This document shows, one piece after another, positions 34,605 to 42,115 of a stretch of DNA of 64,000 bases. The stretch lies in assembly GCA_910585275.1 (NCBI GenBank), contig CAJUCW010000012.1, positions 39,168-103,167 on the forward strand. Reading direction: 5' to 3'. How positions within the stretch are numbered: position 1 is the stretch's first letter; each line of letters starts with the position of its first letter. The notes beneath the pieces are model-generated. The model made no database searches and had not been told where the DNA came from. It saw only the letters and a list, made by a program, of their open reading frames with translations. A program made the translations under genes and the position numbers. Source of the DNA: an uncultured Muribaculaceae bacterium. Its GTDB lineage: Bacteria; Bacteroidota; Bacteroidia; Bacteroidales; Muribaculaceae.

Positions 34605-35677
34605 GACGCATGCATGGCCATGCATTCCATCTCTATCAGCCACCCCGGACGGCACACGGGCGCATAAACAATGACGTATGGAGTGGAAGGGAACCTCTCG
34701 GCAAACATTGCACTAACAACAGGATAGTCGGCGGGGTCACGGAGATAAACTATTATCTGGCCTACGTGTTCCCAGCCGAAAGAAGCAGCCTTAAGAAGGG
34801 ATTCCACGTTTTCCCACATTCGGAAAGTCTGGCGGCGTATATCGCCTTTCCATACCACCTGTCCGCGGTTGTCGATGCTTGCGGTGCCCGACACGAAAAG
34901 GTGGCTGCGGTCGTCATAATCCACGCTTGTGGCCCTCTCGAACGCCACGCCATATTCGTAGGTAGGGTTGAGATGGTCCGGGGCGTTGACCTGACGCATC
35001 TGTCCCTCTTTAAGGCCGATAACGGAATAGGAATCCATCCCCACGGCAGCCGTGCGGTCTGCCTGTCGGCCACCGATGCCTGTGCTCGCGATGAAACGGG
35101 TGGAAGGGGTAAGCCCGAGCGCCTCGAAAGCCTGGTTGCGTCCTTTCACCACTTCGGCATAATCCACATCAACGTTCTGCACGAAAAGCCACGTGCGCAC
35201 GCAACTGTCGAGCAGACTCCCCTCCCTCTCGCGAAGCGCCTCTTCAGTGGCTGTAAGCATGAAGAGCATGGCGTGGTAAGGGTCCATCCCCGGGCGCGCG
35301 CATCCCCCTTCGAAAATATGGGTATGTCCGAAGGCTTTCACCGAGAATCGGCCGTCGTCCATCCGCGCCACTTCCGCGTCTTCCACCATCCATACCCAAA
35401 GGGCGAGTTTCGTAAGGTCGAGCGGCGGCTGCTCCACAATCGACGTGGCGCAGGCATCGTCGGCCGGAAGCGAGGGCTGCTGGTTGACGGCATCGCTCAG
35501 GAACCAACGCCTGAACACCGGCACCATAGTCGCGCCCAGCGACTCCCTTAACCTTTCGTATTGCTCCATTACCGATTCGAGTTGCTCCTCGAAGGTAAGG
35601 GCGGAATTGTCAACTGTAATTATAGTGTGGGCTTCATGTTTTCCGGAAGAAGCCTCAAGTATTTTGGTTTTAATCAT
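34601..35677 (-). CDS. Rid/YjgF-like protein resembling the FkbO/Hyg5 chorismatase group
   Basis: 358 residues without signal peptide. The C-terminal third has the Rid fold signature (LFVSGTASIDNRGQVVWKGDIRRQTFRMWENVESLL, then VGQIIVYLRDPADYPVVSAMF and CRPGWLIEMECMAMHA). The N-terminal part (about 1-200) resembles the extra domain of FkbO/Hyg5-type chorismatases, with RTWLFVQNVDVDYAEVVKGRNQAF. Members in Bacteroidetes are usually called Rid-family hydrolases; the reaction here is unknown. It overlaps both neighbours by ATGA junctions, so it is translationally coupled to the CxxCH lipoprotein and the cytochrome c maturase, a context with no obvious link to chorismate. Confidence 0.65.
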   Translation of the reverse strand: MIKTKILEASSGKHEAHTIITVDNSALTFEEQLESVMEQYERLRESLGATMVPVFRRWFLSDAVNQQPSLPADDACATSIVEQPPLDLTKLALWVWMVEDAEVARMDDGRFSVKAFGHTHIFEGGCARPGMDPYHAMLFMLTATEEALREREGSLLDSCVRTWLFVQNVDVDYAEVVKGRNQAFEALGLTPSTRFIASTGIGGRQADRTAAVGMDSYSVIGLKEGQMRQVNAPDHLNPTYEYGVAFERATSVDYDDRSHLFVSGTASIDNRGQVVWKGDIRRQTFRMWENVESLLKAASFGWEHVGQIIVYLRDPADYPVVSAMFAERFPSTPYVIVYAPVCRPGWLIEMECMAMHAS

Positions 35678-36375
35678 TTCGCTCCGTTGTTAATCCAGTT
35701 TTTGATAAAATCCTTTTTATTGTCGGTGAGGAGATTGGCATGATTGAACGCCCACGAGGCCGAAACATCCGTTGCCACCGCTTGCCAGAGGACAGACGCG
35801 TCTGCATCACCCGGTACTACACGAGTCTCTCCGGCGACCACAGACGACGATGCATTTACCAAATCGTCGTACGACGCCTCCGGCCTGAGGTCGAGCGAGG
35901 CGGCCGCATGTCCCGTGGCTCCATGGCACTGCGTGCAGGAGCTTGAGAAAACTTCGCGCTGTATTGCGGGATACATCGCCACATCGAGTTCTCCAATATT
36001 GAATATCAAAGCATTGCCTGATGCATCGGAAGCATCCGTAGAGGCGAATGTCATCACCCTCTTGCGAAGCCTGTCGATGAGGCACACTTCTACAGTGTTG
36101 ACATCGAGCGGGATATTCGACAACACGACATCATCGTCGCCGTCGCCGACGGGTTTCGAAGACACGGCGAAATCGTCGCCGTCGCGGAAAGCCGCCAAGG
36201 CCACGGAATATTGTGGCAGACGGTCGTAGTCGGAACAACCCGACACCACACCGCGCATCGACACCGTAAGCCCCTCGGAACCGGCGGAAGCGCCCCCTTC
36301 GTCATAGATTCTGCCGTCGTCGCACGATGCGAGGGCGGCAGCCATCAGCAAAACAAGTGAAATAGAGCAGCGCAT
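35674..36375 (-). CDS. Lipoprotein with one c-type haem motif
   Basis: 233 residues. The lipobox ends at C18 (AAALASC). The N-terminal half has a beta-rich stretch (LTVSMRGVVSGCSDYDRLPQYSVALAAFRDGDDFAV); the C-terminal half carries a single CxxCH (SSSCTQCHGATGHAAASLDL) and ends in KDFIKNWINNGAK, as in small cytochrome c domains. Covalent haem attachment would be done by the ResB-CcsA protein encoded two genes downstream. It starts 5 nt after the porin stop and overlaps the Rid-like gene by ATGA. Probably an envelope electron carrier; the partner is not identified. Confidence 0.75.
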   Translation of the reverse strand: MRCSISLVLLMAAALASCDDGRIYDEGGASAGSEGLTVSMRGVVSGCSDYDRLPQYSVALAAFRDGDDFAVSSKPVGDGDDDVVLSNIPLDVNTVEVCLIDRLRKRVMTFASTDASDASGNALIFNIGELDVAMYPAIQREVFSSSCTQCHGATGHAAASLDLRPEASYDDLVNASSSVVAGETRVVPGDADASVLWQAVATDVSASWAFNHANLLTDNKKDFIKNWINNGAK

Positions 36376-36380
36376 ATCTA

Positions 36381-37592
36381 TCAGAAGGTATATTGAATCT
36401 GTACGGTTGCGTTATGCTGCGCCAGGCCGAGGTCGTCGTTGTCGCGGTCGAGCTGCGTCTTATGGCCGGTGCGTCCGATATAGCGATACATTGCCTGAAG
36501 CTTCAGATTGACCCCTTTGAAATAATAGTTTACGCCCACGGCAGGCATATTGAGGAATCCTCCCTTGTCAAGACCGTTGCGGTCGAGGAAGTCGTAGCGG
36601 AGGGCGGGTTGCACACGGTCGCTGACGAAATAACCCGCCTGCACATAGCCGCCGAAATAATTGAAAGAATCGTCGATTTTCTGACGTTTGGTAAACCCTA
36701 CGTGCATGTAGTAGGCCTCGCCGGCAAGGTAGAGGCGGTTGTGCATCCACGCCATTTCGAGACCGGCACGGAAATCGTTAGTGCTCTCGTTTTCACTCTC
36801 AACATTGATAGAGGCGGAAGCACCGATAAGCAGCTTGTTGAGGTTAAGTTGGTTGGGATTGCCTTGGGTGGCGGGCATTACGCCGAAAGGCTGGAACGTG
36901 AGGCGTCCGGCGTAGAGGAGCGACGGGATATGCCAGTCGTCGCTGAAAGTTTTCGTCGCGCTGTTGGTGGCGGAACCGGTACCGTTGAAAATACCCGCCT
37001 GATAGCCCCATTTATCCTTGACCATACCGTGCAATTCCACGCCGAGGTCAAACCCCGTCATCATGGAAGGGGTGACGGCATTGAGGGAATGGGGAAGGAT
37101 GACCGGCGCGGTGAGCGAAACGGGCAGGGTGGGGAAGAGGGTTTCACCGAGGGTGGTGAGGGTGGCGTGGGTGAAGGGGGTCTTGAACTTACCGATTCTC
37201 ACGCCGAACTCATCGCACACCCTCATGTCCGCCCAAGCCTGCTGAAGAAGCGCACCTCCCGAGGCGGCGGCGTTTATTGAAAGGTTGTAGGTGATAAAGC
37301 CGAAGGCGCGTCCCGTGAAGCCGAGCACGGCATAAGGGATTGAGAAGCCGGAGTTATGGACGTTGTCTTGGTTGTATGCCGGGTCAAGTCCTTCGGAATC
37401 GTAATAGTTGAAATCTGCGGCAGTCTGCACCATCAGGTAGGGTTTGAACTCAAACTTGCCGTTGCCGCTTTGCCAGACAAACCCTTTGCGTCCGGCAAAG
37501 GATACTACACCGTTCTCAGTGTCGGCGTCATATTGCGCCGAAGCGGAGAGGGCGAGGAAGGAGGAAAGTATAGTTAGAAATATCTTTTTCAT
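36381..37592 (-). CDS. Outer-membrane porin of the OprO/OprP-like type
   Basis: 403 residues with a signal peptide (IFLTILSSFLALSASAQ) and a long series of amphipathic beta-strands ending in HNATVQIQYTF, a typical outer-membrane C-terminus with final Phe. Segments such as GKFEFKPYLMVQTAADFNYYD, VRIGKFKTPFTHATLTTLGETLFPTLP and LQPALRYDF-like RVQPALRYDFLDRNG match the phosphate-selective porin family. It lies between the di-haem oxidoreductase gene and the CxxCH lipoprotein gene, probably in one transcript. The solute is unknown; in this cluster an iron-related substrate is a guess. Confidence 0.8.
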   Translation of the reverse strand: MKKIFLTILSSFLALSASAQYDADTENGVVSFAGRKGFVWQSGNGKFEFKPYLMVQTAADFNYYDSEGLDPAYNQDNVHNSGFSIPYAVLGFTGRAFGFITYNLSINAAASGGALLQQAWADMRVCDEFGVRIGKFKTPFTHATLTTLGETLFPTLPVSLTAPVILPHSLNAVTPSMMTGFDLGVELHGMVKDKWGYQAGIFNGTGSATNSATKTFSDDWHIPSLLYAGRLTFQPFGVMPATQGNPNQLNLNKLLIGASASINVESENESTNDFRAGLEMAWMHNRLYLAGEAYYMHVGFTKRQKIDDSFNYFGGYVQAGYFVSDRVQPALRYDFLDRNGLDKGGFLNMPAVGVNYYFKGVNLKLQAMYRYIGRTGHKTQLDRDNDDLGLAQHNATVQIQYTF

Positions 37593-37649
37593 GTTGCTTG
37601 ATATGGAATTGTTATTTTGGAAAGCAGGGTCTTTAAGGACTTTAGAGTC

Positions 37650-37699
37650 TTTAAGGACTTAAATCTTAAACTTTAAACCTTAAACCCTAAACTTTAAAC
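37650..37699. repeat. TTTAAACC-type intergenic word repeats, copy A
   Basis: Degenerate tandem words (TTTAAGGACTT, AAACTTTAAACC, TTAAACCC) fill the gap between the porin and di-haem oxidoreductase genes. The 18-mer AAACTTTAAACCTTAAAC at 37668-37685 recurs exactly at 39243-39260, on the other side of the oxidoreductase gene. Confidence 0.6.
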
Positions 37700-39124
37700 C
37701 TATAGGCTTTCGAGGAAGCGGACGAGGGCGTCGCGGTCGGTTTTGGGCATCTTGCGGAAGAGGTTTTTCGAAGCCTCCCCCTCGCCGCCATGCCACATTA
37801 TCGCCTCCACGAGATTGCGGGCGCGTCCGTCGTGCAAGAAATATGTGTGGCCGTTCACCTTCTCCTGAAGACCGATTCCCCAAAGAGGGGTGGTGCGCCA
37901 TTCGTTGCCCATTGCCAGGCCGGACACATAGTTGTCGTTGAGACCCACACCCATAATCTCCGAACCCATGTCGTGGAGAAGGAAATCGCTGTAGGGATGG
38001 ATGGTCTGGTTGCCGAGCCAGGGGAGTTGTGTACCGTTGAGCAGGGTACTTCCGCCCGGGCGCGTATGGAGTGTGGTGACGTGGCAGAGATGGCATTTGG
38101 CCTCATAGAATTTCTGCTCGCCAAGCTTCACCTGAGGGTCGTTGACATCGCGCCGGGCAGGAACCCCGAGGCATTGGAGATAGAGGTCAACGTTTTCCAT
38201 CTCTTCGGTCGAGATGTCGAGTTTGTCGTAGAGCAGCCCCATCATTGAGCCCTGCGACATCTGAATCTGGCCTTCGCATATCTCTTCGGGATAACGGCTG
38301 TTGGTGACGCCCATGTCGCTCGAAAAACCAAGTTCCACCGTAAGGTCGGCATGCTGCGCCTTGTTTCCGGAGAGCCCGAGGCATCTCACGCCACGCTCCG
38401 TGATATAGTTGCAACGGCCGGAGATGCCGTATTCAGGGTAATTGCTCTTGCGCGCGAGGGCCTCGATTTCAAGAGGGTCGAGAGCCATCATCTGCCCCAT
38501 GCCTACATGGCGGAGAGGGATGCGGACAGTGCAGAATAGGTCTTCTGGAGCAATCTCTCCTTTATACCAGTCGGTGATAGTGTAAGTGGGTTTTGCAAGC
38601 TCGTAGGTTTCACCGTCGGGGAAAGAGAAGGTCTCGTAGTCCCAATCCACATGCAGCTTCCCTTCCGGTTGCACCCCATAGATGGCTTGGTCGTGGATAA
38701 CGCGGCCATAGTCCTGGAAGAAGGCCCCGTTCTTGCGCGTGACATAGACCAGCATCGAGGAGAACCCGTAGGGACCCGACCCTTTGTCGGCCCATCCGGC
38801 AGGCTTGGTGCGTCCGGCGTTGCTGTGGCAGCTTCCACAGGAGTAGCCGGCATACACCGGACCGAGACCGCCGCCAAGACCGTTGGAGCTGGTGCGCATG
38901 TCGTCATAAAGTTTGTCGCCGCGGATGAAGCGGGAGGAATACGTGCCGCTCACCCAATCGGCGGGACTGTCGTAGGCTTTCGACGAGTTCATGAAAATGG
39001 ACGATGTCCCGGCCGACAATTCATAGCCGGCCGGAACTTCCACGTCAAGCACATCGAGACCATCCTCATTGCAAGAGGAAAGGACAGCCGCGACAGTTAT
39101 GATTGCCAAATACTTTCGTGTCAA
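37700..39124 (-). CDS. Di-haem oxidoreductase lipoprotein (DHOR/DUF1111-like putative peroxidase)
   Basis: 474 residues, lipobox at C18 (AAVLSSC). Two CxxCH motifs are present: CGSCHS in YAGYSCGSCHSNAGRTKPAGW and CHLCHV in KFYEAKCHLCHVTTLHT. Further family segments are GGGLGPVYAG, RIPLRHVGMGQMMALDPLEIEALARKSNYPEYGISGR, NEWRTTPLWGIGLQEKVNGHTYFLHDGRARNLVEAIMWHGGE and a final RDALVRFLESL. These match the COG3488 thiol/di-haem oxidoreductases that neighbour imelysin genes in many bacteria. Acts in the periplasm or at the surface; a role in iron release from a carrier is often proposed but not proven. The next gene upstream encodes an imelysin. Confidence 0.88.
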   Translation of the reverse strand: MTRKYLAIITVAAVLSSCNEDGLDVLDVEVPAGYELSAGTSSIFMNSSKAYDSPADWVSGTYSSRFIRGDKLYDDMRTSSNGLGGGLGPVYAGYSCGSCHSNAGRTKPAGWADKGSGPYGFSSMLVYVTRKNGAFFQDYGRVIHDQAIYGVQPEGKLHVDWDYETFSFPDGETYELAKPTYTITDWYKGEIAPEDLFCTVRIPLRHVGMGQMMALDPLEIEALARKSNYPEYGISGRCNYITERGVRCLGLSGNKAQHADLTVELGFSSDMGVTNSRYPEEICEGQIQMSQGSMMGLLYDKLDISTEEMENVDLYLQCLGVPARRDVNDPQVKLGEQKFYEAKCHLCHVTTLHTRPGGSTLLNGTQLPWLGNQTIHPYSDFLLHDMGSEIMGVGLNDNYVSGLAMGNEWRTTPLWGIGLQEKVNGHTYFLHDGRARNLVEAIMWHGGEGEASKNLFRKMPKTDRDALVRFLESL

Positions 39125-39149
39125 AACGTTGTTAGTTTTATTTTTGGGT

Positions 39150-39262
39150 TTAAAGTTTAGAGTTTAAGGTTTAGATAATAGTATTATAATTCCATAGATT
39201 AATGGGATTTTCGAAATAGGCATTTGCACTTATCTAAACTTTAAACTTTAAACCTTAAACTA
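39150..39262. repeat. TTTAAACC-type intergenic word repeats, copy B (with inverted arms)
   Basis: Two arms of the same low-complexity words face each other (TTTAAAGTTTAGAGTTTAAGG from 39150, and AAACTTTAAACTTTAAACC near 39236) around a short centre. It shares an exact 18-mer with the 37668-37685 copy. Function unknown. Confidence 0.55.
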
Positions 39263-39281
39263 TTATAGGACTTGTCGGGAA

Positions 39282-40454
39282 TCAGTTGACTTTGCGGGGT
39301 TGGCCGTTTTTGAAGAGGAGGAATTCGAGAGTGTGGAATCCGCGGACGTTCTGGGCGGCCTCTACCTTTTCCTCGTCGTCGCCTTCACCCCAGTGGAGGT
39401 CATCGAAATTGCCGGAATTGATGTGGTTTACGATAGCATCCTGATCGAGGGGCCAGCTGTCCATATTCGGGTCAAGGCCGAGGGCATCGACGGGACCGAA
39501 GAGGAACGCCTCACTCTTCTCCCATGGTTCACGCGAAACGAGCCATGCGTTGCAAGCGTCTTCAAACGCCTTGTTTGACGGAGTCTTGGCAAACGTCTGA
39601 ATAGAGGCAAGAAGGGCTGCGTTCTTCTCAGCAAGGTCTTTGTAGGTAGGAAGCACCACGTTATCGACGTAGTTCGTCACAATGGCGTCAAGACAGCTGT
39701 CGTAACTTGCGTCAAGATTGGACAAAAGGGGCTTGAGTTCTCTATTAATCATATTTTCAAGCACCTCGCATGCATCCTGGGCTGCCTCCGATTCCGTGCA
39801 TACGATGTTGTTGCGGAAAGGTTGCGGAATATTCAGGATAGCGTTGTATGCCTCGGTAATGGCAGCAACGGCACGGGTATCGAGATCGGCATCAAGAGAT
39901 TTCACCAGCGCGGAAATCGAGTTTGCGGCAACAGTGTTGTCAAGGCTTCCGAAATAGGAATTGCGGATGGAAAATATGTTGTTGGAATAGTCGTCGCGAG
40001 AATGCCAGCTATACCAGGATTCAACGGCATAAAGAGCCTCCTCAGTTTTACCTTCCTTATACAACGTATATGGATCACCGATCTTTGAAGTCCCGACCTC
40101 GTTGGCAATGTCGGCGCAACCATCAAGAATTTGCTCAATACAGCTGACTGCGCTTCCGTAAGATGAGGTATTGTGGTTCTTAAAAATGTCTTTGAATGCA
40201 ACGCCCCCTTCATAGCTTTCATTCCACGAATCGTAGAGCGACTTCGAGTCGGTGGCAAGGAGGTTGGCTACAGCCACGGCATAGTTGCCCCAGCTTTTCG
40301 CATTATCGGCTGAATAGTCAAGGTCTTTTGCATCTACAGTCGGCGTGTTGGGATCATCGGGTTTGGGGTCGTTGCTGTCGCCACAAGAGGAGAGGGATGC
40401 CGCAGCGAGAAACATACCGCCGCAAAGGAGTGAAATCGTTTTTAAAATTTTCAT
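39282..40454 (-). CDS. Imelysin-family lipoprotein (EfeO/IrpA-like)
   Basis: 390 residues, lipobox at C24 (AASLSSC), then a Pro/Asp-rich spacer and an all-helical imelysin domain. The family GxHxxE motif appears near the C-terminus as GFHTLEFLLF, and YTLYKEGKTEEALYAVESWYSWHSRDDY and YVDNVVLPTYKDLAEKNAALL fit the bundle. Imelysins are linked to iron acquisition (IrpA, ICMP/EfeO relatives); despite the peptidase name, cleavage activity is doubtful. It precedes the di-haem oxidoreductase gene on the same strand, a pairing seen widely. Metal binding by H and E of GxHxxE is the family inference. Confidence 0.88.
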   Translation of the reverse strand: MKILKTISLLCGGMFLAAASLSSCGDSNDPKPDDPNTPTVDAKDLDYSADNAKSWGNYAVAVANLLATDSKSLYDSWNESYEGGVAFKDIFKNHNTSSYGSAVSCIEQILDGCADIANEVGTSKIGDPYTLYKEGKTEEALYAVESWYSWHSRDDYSNNIFSIRNSYFGSLDNTVAANSISALVKSLDADLDTRAVAAITEAYNAILNIPQPFRNNIVCTESEAAQDACEVLENMINRELKPLLSNLDASYDSCLDAIVTNYVDNVVLPTYKDLAEKNAALLASIQTFAKTPSNKAFEDACNAWLVSREPWEKSEAFLFGPVDALGLDPNMDSWPLDQDAIVNHINSGNFDDLHWGEGDDEEKVEAAQNVRGFHTLEFLLFKNGQPRKVN

Positions 40455-40482
40455 ATTTGTTGTTTTTTTTGGTTTTCGGTTT

Positions 40483-40590
40483 TCAGTTGTCCGTTGTCTG
40501 TTTTCAGTTGTCAGTTTCAGTTGTTGATTGTCGGACTGGTCGGACGTGTCTGACTGGTCAGACGACTAACGACTAAATGACTAATGACCA
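40483..40590. repeat. Intergenic word repeats (CAGTTGTC and GACTGGTC families)
   Basis: Between the imelysin and second porin genes. The left part repeats TTTTCAGTTGTC/CGTTGTCTG words; the right part repeats GGACTGGTC, GACTAACGACTAA. A 22-nt stretch at 40483-40504 recurs exactly, in reverse complement, inside the sigma-barrel coding sequence at 52727-52748. Confidence 0.65.
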
Positions 40591-40591
40591 A

Positions 40592-41902
40592 TCAGCGGCG
40601 GAAGAACCAGCCGATGTAGGCCACGCCGATGGAGAATTCGTTTTCGCTGGTGTAAGGACCGGTGCCGAATACTTTCGACGTGCCTATCTGACGGGTGGAA
40701 TAATCGGCCTTCACCACAAGGTTGGGGAGTGCGAACCAGTTGAGACCTGCAGTCCATTTGCTGACCTCAAGGCGGCGGTCGGCAGTGGCGGGCTTCTCTA
40801 CCACCTTCTGTGGATTGACATATTCATAGCGACAGAAAGGCATAAGTGTGGGGCATCCTGCAATGGAAAACACGTTGCCGAAATTGAAGCCGATTTCTGT
40901 GCCATAGCTAAGTGCATTTTTAGCAACGGGGGTAAGGCGGCTATAGGGGGAAGCGTTGGGGAGACGGCCGTTGCGGTCGTTGACCGCGCGGGTGTTGCCG
41001 ATATGTCCATACGTCACATCGGCACGTGCCGCCAGATATTTGTTGCGGTATTGTGCGTCCCAGGTAAAAATTTCCACCGGAATGCGTCCGAGGCCGGCGT
41101 AGGTCTGCGACTTGTCGGAGTTCGACCCTGCGTTGCGGCAATAATAGAAGGAAACGCCGGTGCGCAGACCCGGCACCCCGCGCCAATCGATGCGCGCCAC
41201 ATATCCGGGGGAAGTGAAATTGTCGTTTTCAAAAAATCCCTGCTTACCGGAAGCCACCCATGTGTCGCGATCAAAACCGTTGGCGTTCAGACCCGTCACC
41301 ACCATTGCCTGGTAGTCGAATGTGGCGTAACCTTTTCCGAACGTACCGAACACTTCTATTCCGGTTTCATGCCAAGTCGAGGGCATCATAACGGTCTGGC
41401 TTTCGGGGCGGATGGTGCCGAAGAAATTGATAGGCTCGTGATGGGCGTTGGTGAGGCCGACGGGAATAACCATATGGCCGGCCCTGACGTTGAACTGCGG
41501 CACTATGAGCCGGGTGATGTGGAGTTGCTCAAGGGCAACCTCGCCACCTTTCTCTATTTCTGTTTCATACTCGCCGTTCTCGTTGCCTTCGAGTTCCACG
41601 GCAGTCCCTGTGCCTCCGGCCTCGAATTCTATTTCCGCACCGAGAATCCATTTCGGAGTGAACTTATAGTCGAACCCGAGAGTGAAACGGGGGATGGCGA
41701 TTGTGTTGCGATGGTCGCGGGTGGAGCCCTCCTTCTGGAAACGGTTGATTCCGTAATCTTTAAAAGAGGCTACCACCTCGCCGTAACTGCCGAAACGGAA
41801 CCGGCTGTAGCCGGCGGTGTCGGCATGTTCCTGCGCCGAAGAATGGAGGGGGGAGAGGAGGGCGGCAAACGCCGTGGCGATCATGATGTGTTTGACGGTC
41901 AT
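40592..41902 (-). CDS. Outer-membrane porin (phosphate-selective porin-like), second of the cluster
   Basis: 436 residues with signal peptide (IMIATAFAALLSPLHSSAQ). Beta-strand alternation throughout: FRFGSYGEVVASFKDYGINRF, NTIAIPRFTLGFDYKFTPKWILGAEIEFEAGG, FNVRAGHMVIPVGLTNAHHEPINFFG and a C-terminal ENEFSIGVAYIGWFFRR. The segment around NAHHEP carries a His pair facing the pore, possibly relevant to metal traffic, but this is speculation. It is the most upstream gene of the imelysin/oxidoreductase cluster and has its own -7 box. It is distinct in sequence from the porin at 36381-37592. Confidence 0.78.
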   Translation of the reverse strand: MTVKHIMIATAFAALLSPLHSSAQEHADTAGYSRFRFGSYGEVVASFKDYGINRFQKEGSTRDHRNTIAIPRFTLGFDYKFTPKWILGAEIEFEAGGTGTAVELEGNENGEYETEIEKGGEVALEQLHITRLIVPQFNVRAGHMVIPVGLTNAHHEPINFFGTIRPESQTVMMPSTWHETGIEVFGTFGKGYATFDYQAMVVTGLNANGFDRDTWVASGKQGFFENDNFTSPGYVARIDWRGVPGLRTGVSFYYCRNAGSNSDKSQTYAGLGRIPVEIFTWDAQYRNKYLAARADVTYGHIGNTRAVNDRNGRLPNASPYSRLTPVAKNALSYGTEIGFNFGNVFSIAGCPTLMPFCRYEYVNPQKVVEKPATADRRLEVSKWTAGLNWFALPNLVVKADYSTRQIGTSKVFGTGPYTSENEFSIGVAYIGWFFRR

Positions 41903-41936
41903 TTCTTAGATATGTTTTTTACACTGCAAAATTACT

Positions 41937-41944
41937 GCCTCCAA
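41937..41944 (-). promoter_or_regulatory. -7 promoter box of the second porin gene
   Basis: TAATTTTG on the minus strand, 35 nt upstream of the start codon; a TTTC is found at -33 spacing (19 nt). It may drive the whole minus-strand cluster to 32697, although the repeat-filled gaps at 40.5, 39.2 and 37.6 kb could hold others. Confidence 0.5.
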
Positions 41945-42056
41945 AAGCCCCGCGAAATACACACGAATCGGTAAATTTTCGCCCCTCAATACCTATTTTT
42001 GATGATTAACGAACAGTTTCCACGGGCAAACAATGACAAAAGGACACAATGGCGGA

Positions 42057-42087
42057 TTGTTTTCGGAAGAAATTATAGTTACCTTTG
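42057..42087 (+). promoter_or_regulatory. Promoter of the S9 peptidase gene
   Basis: -33 TTG at 42057-42059, about 20-nt spacer, -7 TACCTTTG at 42080-42087. The start codon follows 28 nt later. Confidence 0.5.
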
Positions 42088-42115
42088 CATATTGAAACAC
42101 AACTAACCTCCCGAT

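Noticed and set aside
37650..40590. Possible CRISPR array in the repeat-rich gaps
   Set aside because: Words are degenerate and contiguous, with no constant-length repeats or unique spacers, and no cas genes are nearby.
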